From: Corynebacterium spheniscorum
GTDB lineage: Bacteria; Actinomycetota; Actinomycetes; Mycobacteriales; Mycobacteriaceae
Reading direction: 5' to 3'
Length of the DNA: 52,994 nucleotides
Assembly (NCBI RefSeq): GCF_900113445.1
Contig: NZ_FOPJ01000002.1
Coordinates: 1 to 52,994 of the forward strand
Position numbers and translations under genes: made by a program. Positions 1 to 7,947 of the stretch are shown here, piece by piece (position 1 is the stretch's first letter; every line of letters begins with the position of its first letter). A model generated the notes under the pieces. It worked only from the letters and a program-made list of their open reading frames with translations, did no database searches and was not told the DNA's origin.

Positions 1-83
1 CCTTTCCGAACCCGGAAGCTAAGCCTGTTTGCGCTGATGGTACTGCACCTGTGAGGGTGTGGGAGAGTAAGTTGCTGCCGACC
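1..83 (+). rRNA. rrf: 5S ribosomal RNA, 3' part
   Basis: The window opens inside a 5S rRNA. The conserved blocks CCGAACCCGGAAGCTAAG and GATGGTACTGCACCTG are present, and the molecule ends near GCTGCCGACC. The 5' part and presumably the 16S and 23S genes lie upstream, outside the window. A strong terminator follows 14 bases later. The exact 3' end is inferred. Confidence 0.93.
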
Positions 84-96
84 TAAAACTTGATAC

Positions 97-154
97 GGCG
101 GTGTGTGGCACATAATAACCCTAGGGTTGTTGTGTACCACACACCGCCTTTTTT
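97..154 (+). terminator. Terminator of the rRNA operon
   Basis: A 12-bp stem (GGCGGTGTGTGG pairing with CCACACACCGCC) encloses an AT-rich loop and is followed by six T. It sits directly after the 5S rRNA, as expected for an rrn operon end. Confidence 0.9.
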
Positions 155-171
155 CATGCCCAAATAAAATC

Positions 172-606
172 AGGGTTAAGTAGCAAAATCTGTGCCTGTC
201 GGTGTCTCGCCGATTGGGCACACGTCTTGCTATCTCAGGCCTCATCTTGTTCGACTTTTTCGACATGGGATATGCGGACTCCCGGATTCCTGTGAGTCTA
301 TGCTTCGGCCTTGGTCTATCGGCAAACTACTTGCTGAGATTCCCTATTACTAAACGCAACAAAGGGCAGGCGGAAGAAGCCAAGAAATAAAGCCCTTCTA
401 TTCCTGACAAGGGCTCGGTAGCAATGTCGGCCTGGTGCGTATTGATGCGACCTGTGTCCGGGGCGAATCGCTTGGGCAACATATGCGCGTGCTGGTGTGC
501 GGGTGCTGTCAGATGACGGTAAACCCATGGCCTTGCTTTCCCCAGGGTTGTAGCTGGGTAATAAGCGAAGTCCCTCAGGTGGGCACACTTTTTGCTACTT
601 AACCCT
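172..606. repeat. 435-bp segment bounded by 17-bp inverted repeats (MITE-like)
   Basis: The left edge AGGGTTAAGTAGCAAAA (172-188) is repeated exactly in inverse orientation at 590-606. Similarity continues a few bases inward (TGTGCC at both ends). A further imperfect inverted copy of the inner part lies at about 218-236. No transposase can be read inside; the open frames have no ribosome binding site and no recognisable motif. No clear target-site duplication is visible. A related inverted repeat occurs at 15989-16093. I infer a non-autonomous mobile element or a decayed insertion sequence. Confidence 0.5.
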
Positions 607-611
607 AGAAT
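606..611 (+). promoter_or_regulatory. -10 hexamer TAGAAT, leaderless promoter for the methyltransferase
   Basis: TAGAAT ends 8 nt before the ATG at 620 and no Shine-Dalgarno lies between them, so transcription would start at or next to the start codon. The first base of the hexamer is the last base of the inverted-repeat segment. No good -35 box is seen. Confidence 0.5.
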
Positions 612-619
612 CAGTCCAC

Positions 620-1378
620 ATGAAGGACATAGAGCAGAAGTATATTCACGGACACCAGCAATCCGTCTTGGCATCACATGGGCAAAGAACTGCCGCTAAC
701 AGTTGCGCCTACTTCCTGCCACTGTTGAATAAAGGCATGTCGCTTTTAGATGTGGGCTGCGGGCCGGGCACTATTAGCGCGGACCTAGCAGAGCATGTGC
801 GCGAAGTAGTGGGCCTCGATATTGCGCCTATTTCACGCAGTGTGAGTGCCAAGAACCTAAAATTCTGCCAAGCAGATATCCAGGACTATGAGGGTGGTCC
901 CTTTGATGTGGTTCATGCACACCAAGTACTCCAACACCTATCTGACCCGGTAGCGGCAATAAAGAAAATGGGGGAATTAGCCACCCAGTTCATAGCTATT
1001 CGGGAAGCCGATTATCAGGCGATGGTGTGGTACCCAGAAATCCGCGGCATGGATTTATGGCGGGAACTATATATTGAGCGTGCGCGCAGCTTAGGTGGGG
1101 AACCTAATGCGGGCAGATACCTTAAAGCCTGGGCCCATGAAGCAGGCTTTAAGGACTTTAAGATTGCGACTTCTACCTGGACCTACGCTACACCCGCGGA
1201 AACGAAATGGTGGGGTGATTCCCAAGCTAGGCGCATGCGCGAATCACAGTGGGTTGAGATGGGACATGTAGAAGAGATCGCGAGTGCTTGGGAGGAATGG
1301 GGAAGACACCCTGATGCGTATTTTTGTATGCCGCATACCGAAATCATTATCCGGTGCGGCAAAGACCCGCACGTGTAA
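620..1378 (+). CDS. Class I SAM-dependent methyltransferase
   Basis: The 252-residue protein has a Rossmann-fold methyltransferase core. Motif I is LLDVGCGPGTIS at about residues 41-52, the acidic residue ending strand 2 is in VVGLDIAP (about 63-70), and the motif IV region FDVVHAHQVLQHL is at about 94-106. This resembles UbiE/Methyltransf_11-type enzymes acting on small molecules, but the substrate cannot be read from the sequence. The C-terminal half (WWGDSQARRMRESQW) probably shapes the substrate pocket. The gene stands alone, starts at an apparently leaderless ATG beside the inverted-repeat segment, and converges on ilvD. Fold confidence is high, role confidence low. Confidence 0.85.
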   Translation: MKDIEQKYIHGHQQSVLASHGQRTAANSCAYFLPLLNKGMSLLDVGCGPGTISADLAEHVREVVGLDIAPISRSVSAKNLKFCQADIQDYEGGPFDVVHAHQVLQHLSDPVAAIKKMGELATQFIAIREADYQAMVWYPEIRGMDLWRELYIERARSLGGEPNAGRYLKAWAHEAGFKDFKIATSTWTYATPAETKWWGDSQARRMRESQWVEMGHVEEIASAWEEWGRHPDAYFCMPHTEIIIRCGKDPHV

Positions 1379-1380
1379 AC

Positions 1381-1427
1381 CGTGAAGGATCTGTGCCCAG
1401 CCTTGAGGGCACGATCTCGGGGAAAGC
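1381..1427 (-). repeat. Copy of the GCTTTCCCCGAGATCGTG 3'-end repeat
   Basis: Read on the minus strand this begins GCTTTCCCCGAGATCGTG and ends CACAGATCCTTCACG, with GTGCCC and GGGCAC able to pair in between. The same two ends occur at 6997-7042 with a different interior. It lies just beyond the ilvD terminator, in ilvD orientation. Confidence 0.6.
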
Positions 1428-1429
1428 AC

Positions 1430-1458
1430 AATCCCCCCGCCGAAGCGGCGGAGGGATT
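1430..1458. terminator. Stem-loop between the methyltransferase and ilvD
   Basis: AATCCCCCCGCCG pairs with CGGCGGAGGGATT (one mismatch) around a 3-nt loop. It lies 10 bases after the ilvD stop codon and can serve both convergent genes, although neither side has a long T run. Confidence 0.7.
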
Positions 1459-1467
1459 AAGAGGAGC

Positions 1468-3177
1468 TTAGTAGCAGACCGCGCCTTGGGCGGCGGAATG
1501 TACCAGCTTGGCGTACTTGCCCAGCACGCCGTGGAGACGCGGGTTCTCGGGGATCACCCAGTCCTTACGGCGGGACTCGAGCTCATCGGGGTCGACGAGG
1601 ACATCGATGCGGCGCTCGGGGATATTGACGACGATGGGGTCGCCATCCTTGACCAGAGCGATGGGGCCGCCGTCGACAGCTTCGGGGGCGACGTGGCCGA
1701 TGCATAGGCCGGTGGAACCGCCGGAGAAACGACCGTCGGTAATCAGCAGCACATCCTTGCCGATGCCGGCACCCTTAATTGCGCCGGTGATGGCGAGCAT
1801 TTCGCGCATACCGGGGCCACCCTTGGGGCCTTCATAGCGGATGATGACAACATCACCCTTCTTCAGCTCACCATTGAGCACCGCATCCATGGCGGGTTGC
1901 TCCTGGTTGAAGACACGCGCAGTACCTTCGAAAACCTCCGCGTCGAAGCCGGCGGTCTTCACCACAGCACCTTCGGGGGCGAGAGTGCCCTTGAGGATAT
2001 TCAGGCCACCAGTGGTGTGGATGGGGTTATCCAGAGCGCGCAGGATCTTGCCGTCCGGGTCCGGGGGATTAATGCCGGCGAGGTTCTCCGCAACGGTCTT
2101 GCCGGTGACGGTGAGGCAGTCGCCATTGAGCAGACCGGCGTCCAAGAGGGCGCGCATGACCACGGGGATGCCGCCGATCTTGAAAATGTCATTCATGACA
2201 TATTCGCCGAAGGGCTTGAGGTTGCCCAGGTGCGGGACCTTATCGGCAACGGTGTTGAAGTCGTCGAGGGTGAGGTCAACGTCGGCTTCCTTGGCGATGG
2301 CCAGAAGGTGTAGCACTGCGTTGGTGGAGCCACCCAAAGCCATGACCACAGCCACCGCGTTGAGCAAAGAATCACGGGTAATAATGTCGCGGGCTGTGAT
2401 ACCGCGGCGCAGCAACTCGACCACGGCCTGGCCGGAACGGCGGGCGTAGTCGGTGCGATTGCGGTGAATAGCAGGCGGGGCAGCAGAACCCGGCAGGGAC
2501 ATACCCATGGCCTCCGCGGCGGATGCCATGGTGTTAGCAGTGTACATACCGCCACAAGCACCTTCGCCGGGACAGACGGCGCGCTCAATGGCGTCGACAT
2601 CCTCGCGGCTCATGGTGCCGGCACGGCACGCACCGACAGCTTCGAAGGCGTCGATGAGGGTGACTTCCTTTTCGGTGCCATCGGAAAGCTTGGCGGTACC
2701 GGGCATAATCGAGCCGTTATAAAGGAAAACGCTCGAAAGGTTCAGGCGGGCGGCGGCCATGAGCATGCCGGGGATCGACTTATCGCAGCCAGCTAGCAGC
2801 ACGGAACCGTCGATGCGCTCGGCGGACATAACGGTTTCCACCGAGTCGGTAATGACCTCACGGGAGACGAGGGAATAGTGCATGCCCTCATGCCCCATGG
2901 AGATGCCATCAGAAACGGAGATGGTTCCGAACTCTAAGGGATAACCGCCGGCAGCGTGTACGCCCTCTTTGGCAAACTCGGCGAGTTTCTTGAGGGTGAG
3001 GTTGCAGGGGGTGATCTCATTCCATGAACTTGCGACGCCGATTTGGGGCTTGTCGAAGTCATCGTCACCGAGGCCGACAGCGCGGAGCATGCCTCGGGCG
3101 GCGGCACGCTCTAGGCCATCAGTGACATCGCGTGAACGCGGCTTGATGTCCACTTTTGGGTGATTGTCATTGCTCAT
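1468..3177 (-). CDS. ilvD: Dihydroxy-acid dehydratase
   Basis: IlvD converts 2,3-dihydroxy-3-methylbutanoate (and the methylpentanoate analogue) to the 2-keto acid, the third step of valine and isoleucine synthesis. Three cysteines that bind the [2Fe-2S] cluster in actinobacterial enzymes are visible in [13 protein letters not shown] and [14 protein letters not shown]. The C-terminal DGRFSGGS motif is also present. With the ATG at 3177 ([11 protein letters not shown]) the protein has 569 residues, close to mycobacterial IlvD. The frame is open upstream to 3216, but those 13 residues do not resemble the family, so I prefer the inner start. The RBS is weak. The gene is monocistronic and convergent with the methyltransferase. 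Confidence 0.96.
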   Translation of the reverse strand: MSNDNHPKVDIKPRSRDVTDGLERAAARGMLRAVGLGDDDFDKPQIGVASSWNEITPCNLTLKKLAEFAKEGVHAAGGYPLEFGTISVSDGISMGHEGMHYSLVSREVITDSVETVMSAERIDGSVLLAGCDKSIPGMLMAAARLNLSSVFLYNGSIMPGTAKLSDGTEKEVTLIDAFEAVGACRAGTMSREDVDAIERAVCPGEGACGGMYTANTMASAAEAMGMSLPGSAAPPAIHRNRTDYARRSGQAVVELLRRGITARDIITRDSLLNAVAVVMALGGSTNAVLHLLAIAKEADVDLTLDDFNTVADKVPHLGNLKPFGEYVMNDIFKIGGIPVVMRALLDAGLLNGDCLTVTGKTVAENLAGINPPDPDGKILRALDNPIHTTGGLNILKGTLAPEGAVVKTAGFDAEVFEGTARVFNQEQPAMDAVLNGELKKGDVVIIRYEGPKGGPGMREMLAITGAIKGAGIGKDVLLITDGRFSGGSTGLCIGHVAPEAVDGGPIALVKDGDPIVVNIPERRIDVLVDPDELESRRKDWVIPENPRLHGVLGKYAKLVHSAAQGAVCY

Positions 3178-3592
3178 GCATGGAAGTTTAGCGCTCCCGG
3201 GTTTGAGGTCATGCACTGAGTGCAGGCATACATGGGGGGAGTAGGGGAGGAGCGGGTCTGGTACAGCGTGGACGTCTCACCAGGTGAGACGGTGGGTTGT
3301 GCAGGGCTGGTACGGGTGCGTGTGTGGGGGTTGGCTTTCTTGGCCGGTGGTGTACCTGCCTCTGCCCGGGCTCCGCTGTGGGCTGCACTCAGGCTCCGCC
3401 CGGGGCTCCGCAACCTCCTCAGGGTTGGGCCTCAGGGTTAAATCCGGGTGCATCCCAGTAGGGAATGCACGCAGCGCTGCAGTAGCGTAGGTCAGGAAGT
3501 TAATCATGGCACCGCTCAACGGAACTTGCAGAGGTTTTCGCACGTTGTTTAAGGGCCGAAAGAAGAACTATGAGAAGGAGCATGGACTACCC
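3178..3592. other. Intergenic region between ilvD and the ABC exporter
   Basis: This 415-bp stretch holds the divergent upstream regions of ilvD and the ABC ATPase. Open frames on both strands here are GC-rich, lack ribosome binding sites and resemble nothing I recognise. I see no T-box, RNA gene or clear operator. Confidence 0.5.
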
Positions 3593-4369
3593 ATGACAAC
3601 GCCGACCCCCGGAAGGGCTGCTTATCAGCCCAAGCACACCGTTCCAGCCGCCCGTGCGGTGAAGTTACGGAAACAATACGGTGAAGGCGAAACCAAAGTA
3701 GTCGCCCTAGATGATGTGGATGTGGAATTCATCCGCGGGGAGTTCACCGCCATCATGGGCCCCTCTGGCTCCGGTAAATCAACGCTCATGCACTGCATGG
3801 CCGGCCTCGATGCCGGTAGCGGCGGCCAAGCCTTCATTGGGGATACGGATCTGTCCACCCTAAAAGATAAGGAAATGACCGCGCTGCGCCGCGATCGTCT
3901 GGGCTTCATTTTCCAATCCTTCAACCTGGTGCCCACCCTTACCGCCGCTGAAAATATCACCCTGCCTACTGATATTGCCGGCAATAAGGTCGATGAAGAA
4001 TGGTTTAAGGAAGTCACCAACCGCCTGGGCCTAGCCAACCGTCTCACGCACCGCCCCACCGAGCTTTCCGGTGGCCAGCAGCAGCGTGTTGCCTGTGCCC
4101 GCGCCTTGGTCTCCAAACCGGAAATTATTTTCGGAGATGAGCCCACCGGCAACCTGGACTCCAATTCTTCTTCCGAGGTTCTCAGCATTTTGCGCACCGC
4201 CGTGGATCACGATAACCAAACCGTGGTGGTAGTCACCCACGATCCCAAGGCCGCCAGCTATGCGGACCGCGTGATCTTCCTAGCCGATGGCCGCATTGTG
4301 GATGAAATGCGCAACCCCACTATCGAATCCATCCTCGGCGTGATGGCTGGAATCGAGCGTGAATCCTAA
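3593..4369 (+). CDS. ABC transporter ATP-binding protein, MacB/LolD type
   Basis: This is the ATPase of an FtsX/MacB-type ABC system that would power the permease immediately downstream. The Walker A motif is GPSGSGKST, followed by the Q-loop FQSFNLVPTLTAAENI, the signature LSGGQQQR, Walker B IIFGDEPTGNLDS and the switch VTHD. This EPTGNLDS form is typical of the MacB/LolD/FtsE class. The frame is open from 3506, but the first 29 residues are non-conserved and an AAGGAG sequence precedes the ATG at 3593, giving 258 residues. The stop shares one base with the next ATG (TAATG), so translation is probably coupled. The substrate is unknown. Confidence 0.93.
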   Translation: MTTPTPGRAAYQPKHTVPAARAVKLRKQYGEGETKVVALDDVDVEFIRGEFTAIMGPSGSGKSTLMHCMAGLDAGSGGQAFIGDTDLSTLKDKEMTALRRDRLGFIFQSFNLVPTLTAAENITLPTDIAGNKVDEEWFKEVTNRLGLANRLTHRPTELSGGQQQRVACARALVSKPEIIFGDEPTGNLDSNSSSEVLSILRTAVDHDNQTVVVVTHDPKAASYADRVIFLADGRIVDEMRNPTIESILGVMAGIERES

Positions 4370-6948
4370 TGTCTTCTGGTTCCACAATGCGCAAAGTAAG
4401 CGCGCGGAATGTGGCTGCCCATAAACTCCGACTCGCACTCACGGTGCTGGCCGTGGTCTTAGGCACCGCCTTTATCTCCGGTGCATTTATGTTCACCGCT
4501 TCTCTGCAAAACACCTTCCAAGAAGCGGTCAGCACCCAATATGACGGCGTGGATGCGGTTGTCACCGCAGATACCCAAAAGGGCAGCACCACCATTAACC
4601 CGGAGATGCAACAAGAACTCCGCGATAACCCCAAGGTTGCGGCCTTGAATGTGTCTGCCTCCACCAATGTGGTGCTGGGAAATGACAAAGGCGAAGCCAT
4701 CCAAACCGGTTCCGCTAGCTCCCGGCTCACCCCCTGGTATGGCGGCGATGATGCCGTCACCGGCGATAAGCACGTGGTGGAAGGTAAAACCCCCAAGGGT
4801 GCTGATGAAGTGGTGGTGAATAAGAAAGCCGCCACTAACCTGGGCTTAAGTGTGGGCCAAAAGCTCACCGTGGTGGACCCCAAGGAACGCCACGAGCGCA
4901 CCATCTCCGGCATCTATGAAATTAAAGGTGTCGATAAAGGCGATGTGCTGCTCGCCATGGATGAGCAAGCCTACGTGGATGAATACACCATCAATGGCAA
5001 CCTGCCTGGGGTAACTATCCGCGCCGCGGAAGGCACCAGCTCCGATGAGCTCGTCGAAGCCCTCCAAGAAAAGTACCCCACCTATGAGATCTCCACTGGC
5101 CAAGCGCTGGCGGAGAAGATCTCTGAGGAACTCTCCAAGGCACTGTCCTTCGTCAAGTACTTCCTCGTGGCTTTCGGTCTTATTGCGCTGCTGGTGGGCT
5201 CCTTCATCATTGCCAATACCTTCGCCATGATCGTTGCCCAACGCACCCGCGAATTCGCCTTGCTGCGTGCCCTGGGTGCCTCGCGTAGCCAAATCACCCG
5301 CTCGGTGATGTTAGAAGCCATCATTGTCGGCATCATTGGCTCCGCGGTGGGCGTACTCGCTGGCATGGGCCTGGTCAAGGTCATCCACCTGGTCATGGAG
5401 CACAAGGAATACCTCGAACCCGGCGCCTCCCTGGGCCTAACCCCACAATCGGTGCTGGTGCCCATGGCTTTGGGTCTGGTGGTCACGCTATTTTCTGCTT
5501 GGTTGCCGGCCCGCCGCGCCGGTGTTATTGAGCCGGTTGAAGCCATGCGCCAAAGCGAACAAACCGCTGCCGGTTCGCTGAAGGGCCGCACCATCGCCGG
5601 TACGGTTGTGCTGCTCATCGGCGTTGCTTGCGCAGCGCTTGCGGTGGTTCAAAAAGAATGGGAAACCGATCCGCGCTCCATCTTGGTCGGTGTTGCCACC
5701 GTCGCGGTGATCTTCGGTTTCTTCCTCGCCGGCCCCGCCTTCTCGCTGCCGATTGTTCCCACCATTGGTCGGATCCTTGGCCTGCCCTTCGGGGCGGTCG
5801 GCAAGCTTGCGGCCACCAACTCTTATCGCAACCCGCGCCGTACCGCCGCCACCGCCTTTGCCCTTACCTTGGGCGTGGCCCTGGTCGCTGCCTTCTCCGT
5901 ATTGGGTGCCTCCATGAAGGCCTCCATGGCGGACCTGGTGGATGATTCCCTGCGTGCCGACTATGTGCTCAGCGGCACCAGCAGTGGGGAATTCCCGCTG
6001 CCCACCGAAGCCGCCGAGAAGGTCAAGGATGTAGAAGGTGTCGCCAACACCACCGAGCTTTATTACGCGCCGGTCTATGTCGCGAATATGGGTTCCACTT
6101 CCGCGGAAGCCGATGGCAAGGGCTTTAGCATCATCGTTGATGGCGACCTCAGTAACTACGCCGAGGTACCGCTGATTGATGGCCGCATGCCCGATGCTGA
6201 TCACCCCGGCTTCCTCGCCTCGGAGAAGCTCGCTAAGGAAATGGATTGGAAGGTCGGCGAGAAATATCCGCTGACCTCCGCCCTGGTCCGCGAACCCACC
6301 CATGAGGTGGAGCTGCTGGGCACCTATGAGGCCAGCGCCAGCCTCTTCGGCAAGCTCGTGATCTCCAAGAATGCGGTGAGCGATGTCGTCAATGAAAATA
6401 TTTTGGCCATCAACTCCGTCGGCGTGAATGCCAAATCGGATACTGATAAAGAGAAGCTGCGCCAAGACCTTGAAGAAACCACCAAGAGCTACCTGGTGGT
6501 GCAGGTCAAAGACGCGAAGCAGATCTTGGATGAATCCACCCAAATCGTCACCAAGCTTCTCGGCATTCTCTACGGTCTGCTCGCACTCGCCGTGATCATC
6601 GCGGTGCTGGGCATTGTTAATACCCTCACCTTGAATGTGATTGAGCGTCGCCAAGAGATTGGCATGCTGCGTGCGGTCGGCACGCACCGTAAGCAAATCC
6701 GCCGCATGATCACCCTCGAAGCCGTCCAAATCGCCATCTTCGGTGCACTCATGGGCGTGGTGATCGGCGTGAGCCTTGGCTGGGCCTTCCTCCGCGTGCT
6801 CAGCGGTCAAGGCCTCGATAGCTTCGCGATTGATTACCAAACCATTATCTGGATGCTCATCGGCTCCGGCGTCGTTGGCGCCATCGCTGCCATCTGGCCC
6901 GCGCATCGCGCCGCGAAGACCCCTCCGCTAGACGCCATCGCGGACTAA
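4369..6948 (+). CDS. ABC transporter permease with two FtsX domains
   Basis: The 859-residue membrane protein has an N-terminal TM (LALTVLAVVLGTAFISGAFMF), a large extracytoplasmic MacB_PCD-like domain and an FtsX core (about 265-400, VAFGLIALLVGSFIIANTF ... REFALLRALGASRSQI). A central TM pair, a second extracytoplasmic domain and a second FtsX core near the C-terminus (QEIGMLRAVGTHRKQIRRMI) follow. Actinobacterial FtsX-type permeases of this double architecture work in lipid, peptide or antibiotic export, usually with one dedicated ATPase such as the gene just upstream. There is no two-component system beside it, so a bacitracin-type stress role is not indicated. The substrate is unknown. 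Confidence 0.92.
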   Translation: MSSGSTMRKVSARNVAAHKLRLALTVLAVVLGTAFISGAFMFTASLQNTFQEAVSTQYDGVDAVVTADTQKGSTTINPEMQQELRDNPKVAALNVSASTNVVLGNDKGEAIQTGSASSRLTPWYGGDDAVTGDKHVVEGKTPKGADEVVVNKKAATNLGLSVGQKLTVVDPKERHERTISGIYEIKGVDKGDVLLAMDEQAYVDEYTINGNLPGVTIRAAEGTSSDELVEALQEKYPTYEISTGQALAEKISEELSKALSFVKYFLVAFGLIALLVGSFIIANTFAMIVAQRTREFALLRALGASRSQITRSVMLEAIIVGIIGSAVGVLAGMGLVKVIHLVMEHKEYLEPGASLGLTPQSVLVPMALGLVVTLFSAWLPARRAGVIEPVEAMRQSEQTAAGSLKGRTIAGTVVLLIGVACAALAVVQKEWETDPRSILVGVATVAVIFGFFLAGPAFSLPIVPTIGRILGLPFGAVGKLAATNSYRNPRRTAATAFALTLGVALVAAFSVLGASMKASMADLVDDSLRADYVLSGTSSGEFPLPTEAAEKVKDVEGVANTTELYYAPVYVANMGSTSAEADGKGFSIIVDGDLSNYAEVPLIDGRMPDADHPGFLASEKLAKEMDWKVGEKYPLTSALVREPTHEVELLGTYEASASLFGKLVISKNAVSDVVNENILAINSVGVNAKSDTDKEKLRQDLEETTKSYLVVQVKDAKQILDESTQIVTKLLGILYGLLALAVIIAVLGIVNTLTLNVIERRQEIGMLRAVGTHRKQIRRMITLEAVQIAIFGALMGVVIGVSLGWAFLRVLSGQGLDSFAIDYQTIIWMLIGSGVVGAIAAIWPAHRAAKTPPLDAIAD

Positions 6949-6967
6949 GCGTCCCCGCGCAAAAAGA

Positions 6968-6996
6968 AATGCCCTTGGTTTTCCAAGGGCATTTTT
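6968..6996 (+). terminator. Terminator of the ABC exporter operon
   Basis: AATGCCCTTGG pairs with CCAAGGGCATT around a short loop and is followed by TTT. It lies 20 bases after the permease stop codon. Confidence 0.88.
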
Positions 6997-7042
6997 GCTT
7001 TCTCCGAGATCGTGTGGCTGCGGTATCCACAGATCCTTCACG
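6997..7042 (+). repeat. Copy of the GCTTTCCCCGAGATCGTG 3'-end repeat
   Basis: It begins GCTTTCTCCGAGATCGTG, directly after the T run of the preceding terminator, and ends CCACAGATCCTTCACG. It shares both ends with 1381-1427 and has the same orientation relative to its upstream gene. Confidence 0.6.
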
Positions 7043-7060
7043 CTTAGGCAGTGGGCTGGG

Positions 7061-7426
7061 CTAAGTCACGGCACCTACGTAGGCACCTAACATGATGCCG
7101 CCAATCCCGCCGCCTAGGGTCAACACCAGGTAGCCCCAGAACATGCGGTAATGCTTCACCCGAATGTATTCGCCCAATTCCTTCGCCAAGGTGGACCAGG
7201 TCGATAGCGCACCGGCGAAACCAGTACCTGCCGCAACATGGATGATCACATCCACATTCTTCTCCACGGTTTGAGAAGCAATCCAACCTACAACAATGCA
7301 GGCAATGGTGTTAGCAATAAAGGTGCCAATCACCCCACCGGGTTTCGTGGCCAGCGCCCACCGCCCCATACCACCAAAGAAGGCGCCTACGAGCACTGCG
7401 AGGAAAGAGTAGATAGCGATGATCAT
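7061..7426 (-). CDS. crcB: Fluoride channel subunit CrcB/Fluc, second gene of the pair
   Basis: This 121-residue protein has four TM segments. CrcB/Fluc channels are dual-topology dimers that let F- leak out of the cell and relieve fluoride toxicity. The family motif is modified: GFAGALSTWST replaces the usual GGxTTFSTF. The Asn-containing segment FIANTIACIVVGWIA matches the Fluc pore helix 2. It overlaps the preceding crcB by 4 bp (ATGA). Neighbouring non-identical crcB pairs in Gram-positives usually form heterodimers with one subunit of each orientation, and I infer the same here. Confidence 0.9.
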   Translation of the reverse strand: MIIAIYSFLAVLVGAFFGGMGRWALATKPGGVIGTFIANTIACIVVGWIASQTVEKNVDVIIHVAAGTGFAGALSTWSTLAKELGEYIRVKHYRMFWGYLVLTLGGGIGGIMLGAYVGAVT

Positions 7427-7833
7427 GCCTCTTCCTCCTCTTCGAGTTGATCTTTGAGAATGTCCGCCTCGGTGGCGATCAGCGGGGAGGAATCATTATC
7501 AGTCATATTGCGGTGGGCGCGGCGGAAGAGCTGGTCGCCTAAAAGCCAAGCCACAATGCACAACGCAATCGTGCCGGCGGCATAAGCGATGCGAACAAAA
7601 ATTTCGCCCGCCGGGTCAGCTACCACCAGGGCGTAGGCGGAGAAACTGGTGAACCCACCTAGTACGCCTTTACCCCAGAACACCCCAGGCCGGGTGCGGC
7701 CCATGAGGAAGGACCCGAGGATATTAATAATGATCAGTGGCCACAGCCCAGCAAATAAGCCGATGGCGGCATAACGCAGTGCAGCGCCTAAGGCGGCACC
7801 CAGGCCGGCGGCTATTCCTTCGGTGAACTTCAC
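7423..7833 (-). CDS. crcB: Fluoride channel subunit CrcB/Fluc, first gene of the pair
   Basis: A 136-residue, four-TM protein with the more canonical family motif GGFTSFSAYAL and the pore segment IINILGSFLMGR. It would be the partner of the overlapping downstream crcB in a fluoride-exporting heterodimer. The C-terminus is an acidic cytoplasmic tail (ILKDQLEEEEEA) not needed for the fold. The start is a GTG with no Shine-Dalgarno; a TAGGGT hexamer lies 7 nt upstream, so the mRNA is probably leaderless. That leaves no room for a fluoride riboswitch, and I see none. Confidence 0.92.
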   Translation of the reverse strand: MKFTEGIAAGLGAALGAALRYAAIGLFAGLWPLIIINILGSFLMGRTRPGVFWGKGVLGGFTSFSAYALVVADPAGEIFVRIAYAAGTIALCIVAWLLGDQLFRRAHRNMTDNDSSPLIATEADILKDQLEEEEEA

Positions 7834-7840
7834 GGCGATT

Positions 7841-7846
7841 ACCCTA
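7841..7846 (-). promoter_or_regulatory. -10 hexamer TAGGGT, leaderless promoter of the crcB pair
   Basis: On the minus strand TAGGGT is followed by seven bases and then the GTG start at 7833, the spacing expected when transcription starts at the start codon. Confidence 0.45.
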
Positions 7847-7863
7847 CTCTGCTGGCATGAGGA

Positions 7864-7895
7864 AGACCTCGCCTAGGTAACCCTAGGCGAGGTCT
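7864..7895. terminator. Terminator of the AGCS transporter gene
   Basis: AGACCTCGCCTAGG pairs perfectly with CCTAGGCGAGGTCT around a TAAC loop. On the minus strand it lies after the AGCS gene and before the crcB promoter. There is no long T run. Confidence 0.75.
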
Positions 7896-7910
7896 GAGAT
7901 ATTAACGCTG

Positions 7911-7942
7911 AACGGCAGTGCCAACGGCAGTGCGAACGGCAG
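7911..7942. repeat. Short tandem repeat after the AGCS gene
   Basis: The unit AACGGCAGTGCC occurs about 2.7 times in tandem between the AGCS stop codon and its terminator. Probably replication slippage in a 3' untranslated region. Confidence 0.6.
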
Positions 7943-7947
7943 CTAGG

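Noticed and set aside
202..390. 62-residue open frame within the inverted-repeat segment
   Set aside because: No ribosome binding site or -10 at the start, no recognisable domain, and it is overlapped by open frames on the other strand. Likely chance.
327..677. 116-residue minus-strand frame overlapping the methyltransferase start
   Set aside because: Crosses both the element edge and the start of a convincing gene; composition is not protein-like.
5488..6906. 472-residue minus-strand frame antisense to the ABC permease
   Set aside because: Mirror of a high-GC gene, rich in His, Gly and Asp and without any motif; typical codon shadow.
7834..7947. Fluoride riboswitch upstream of crcB
   Set aside because: No match to the conserved fluoride riboswitch core, and the -10 box sits 7 nt from the start codon.
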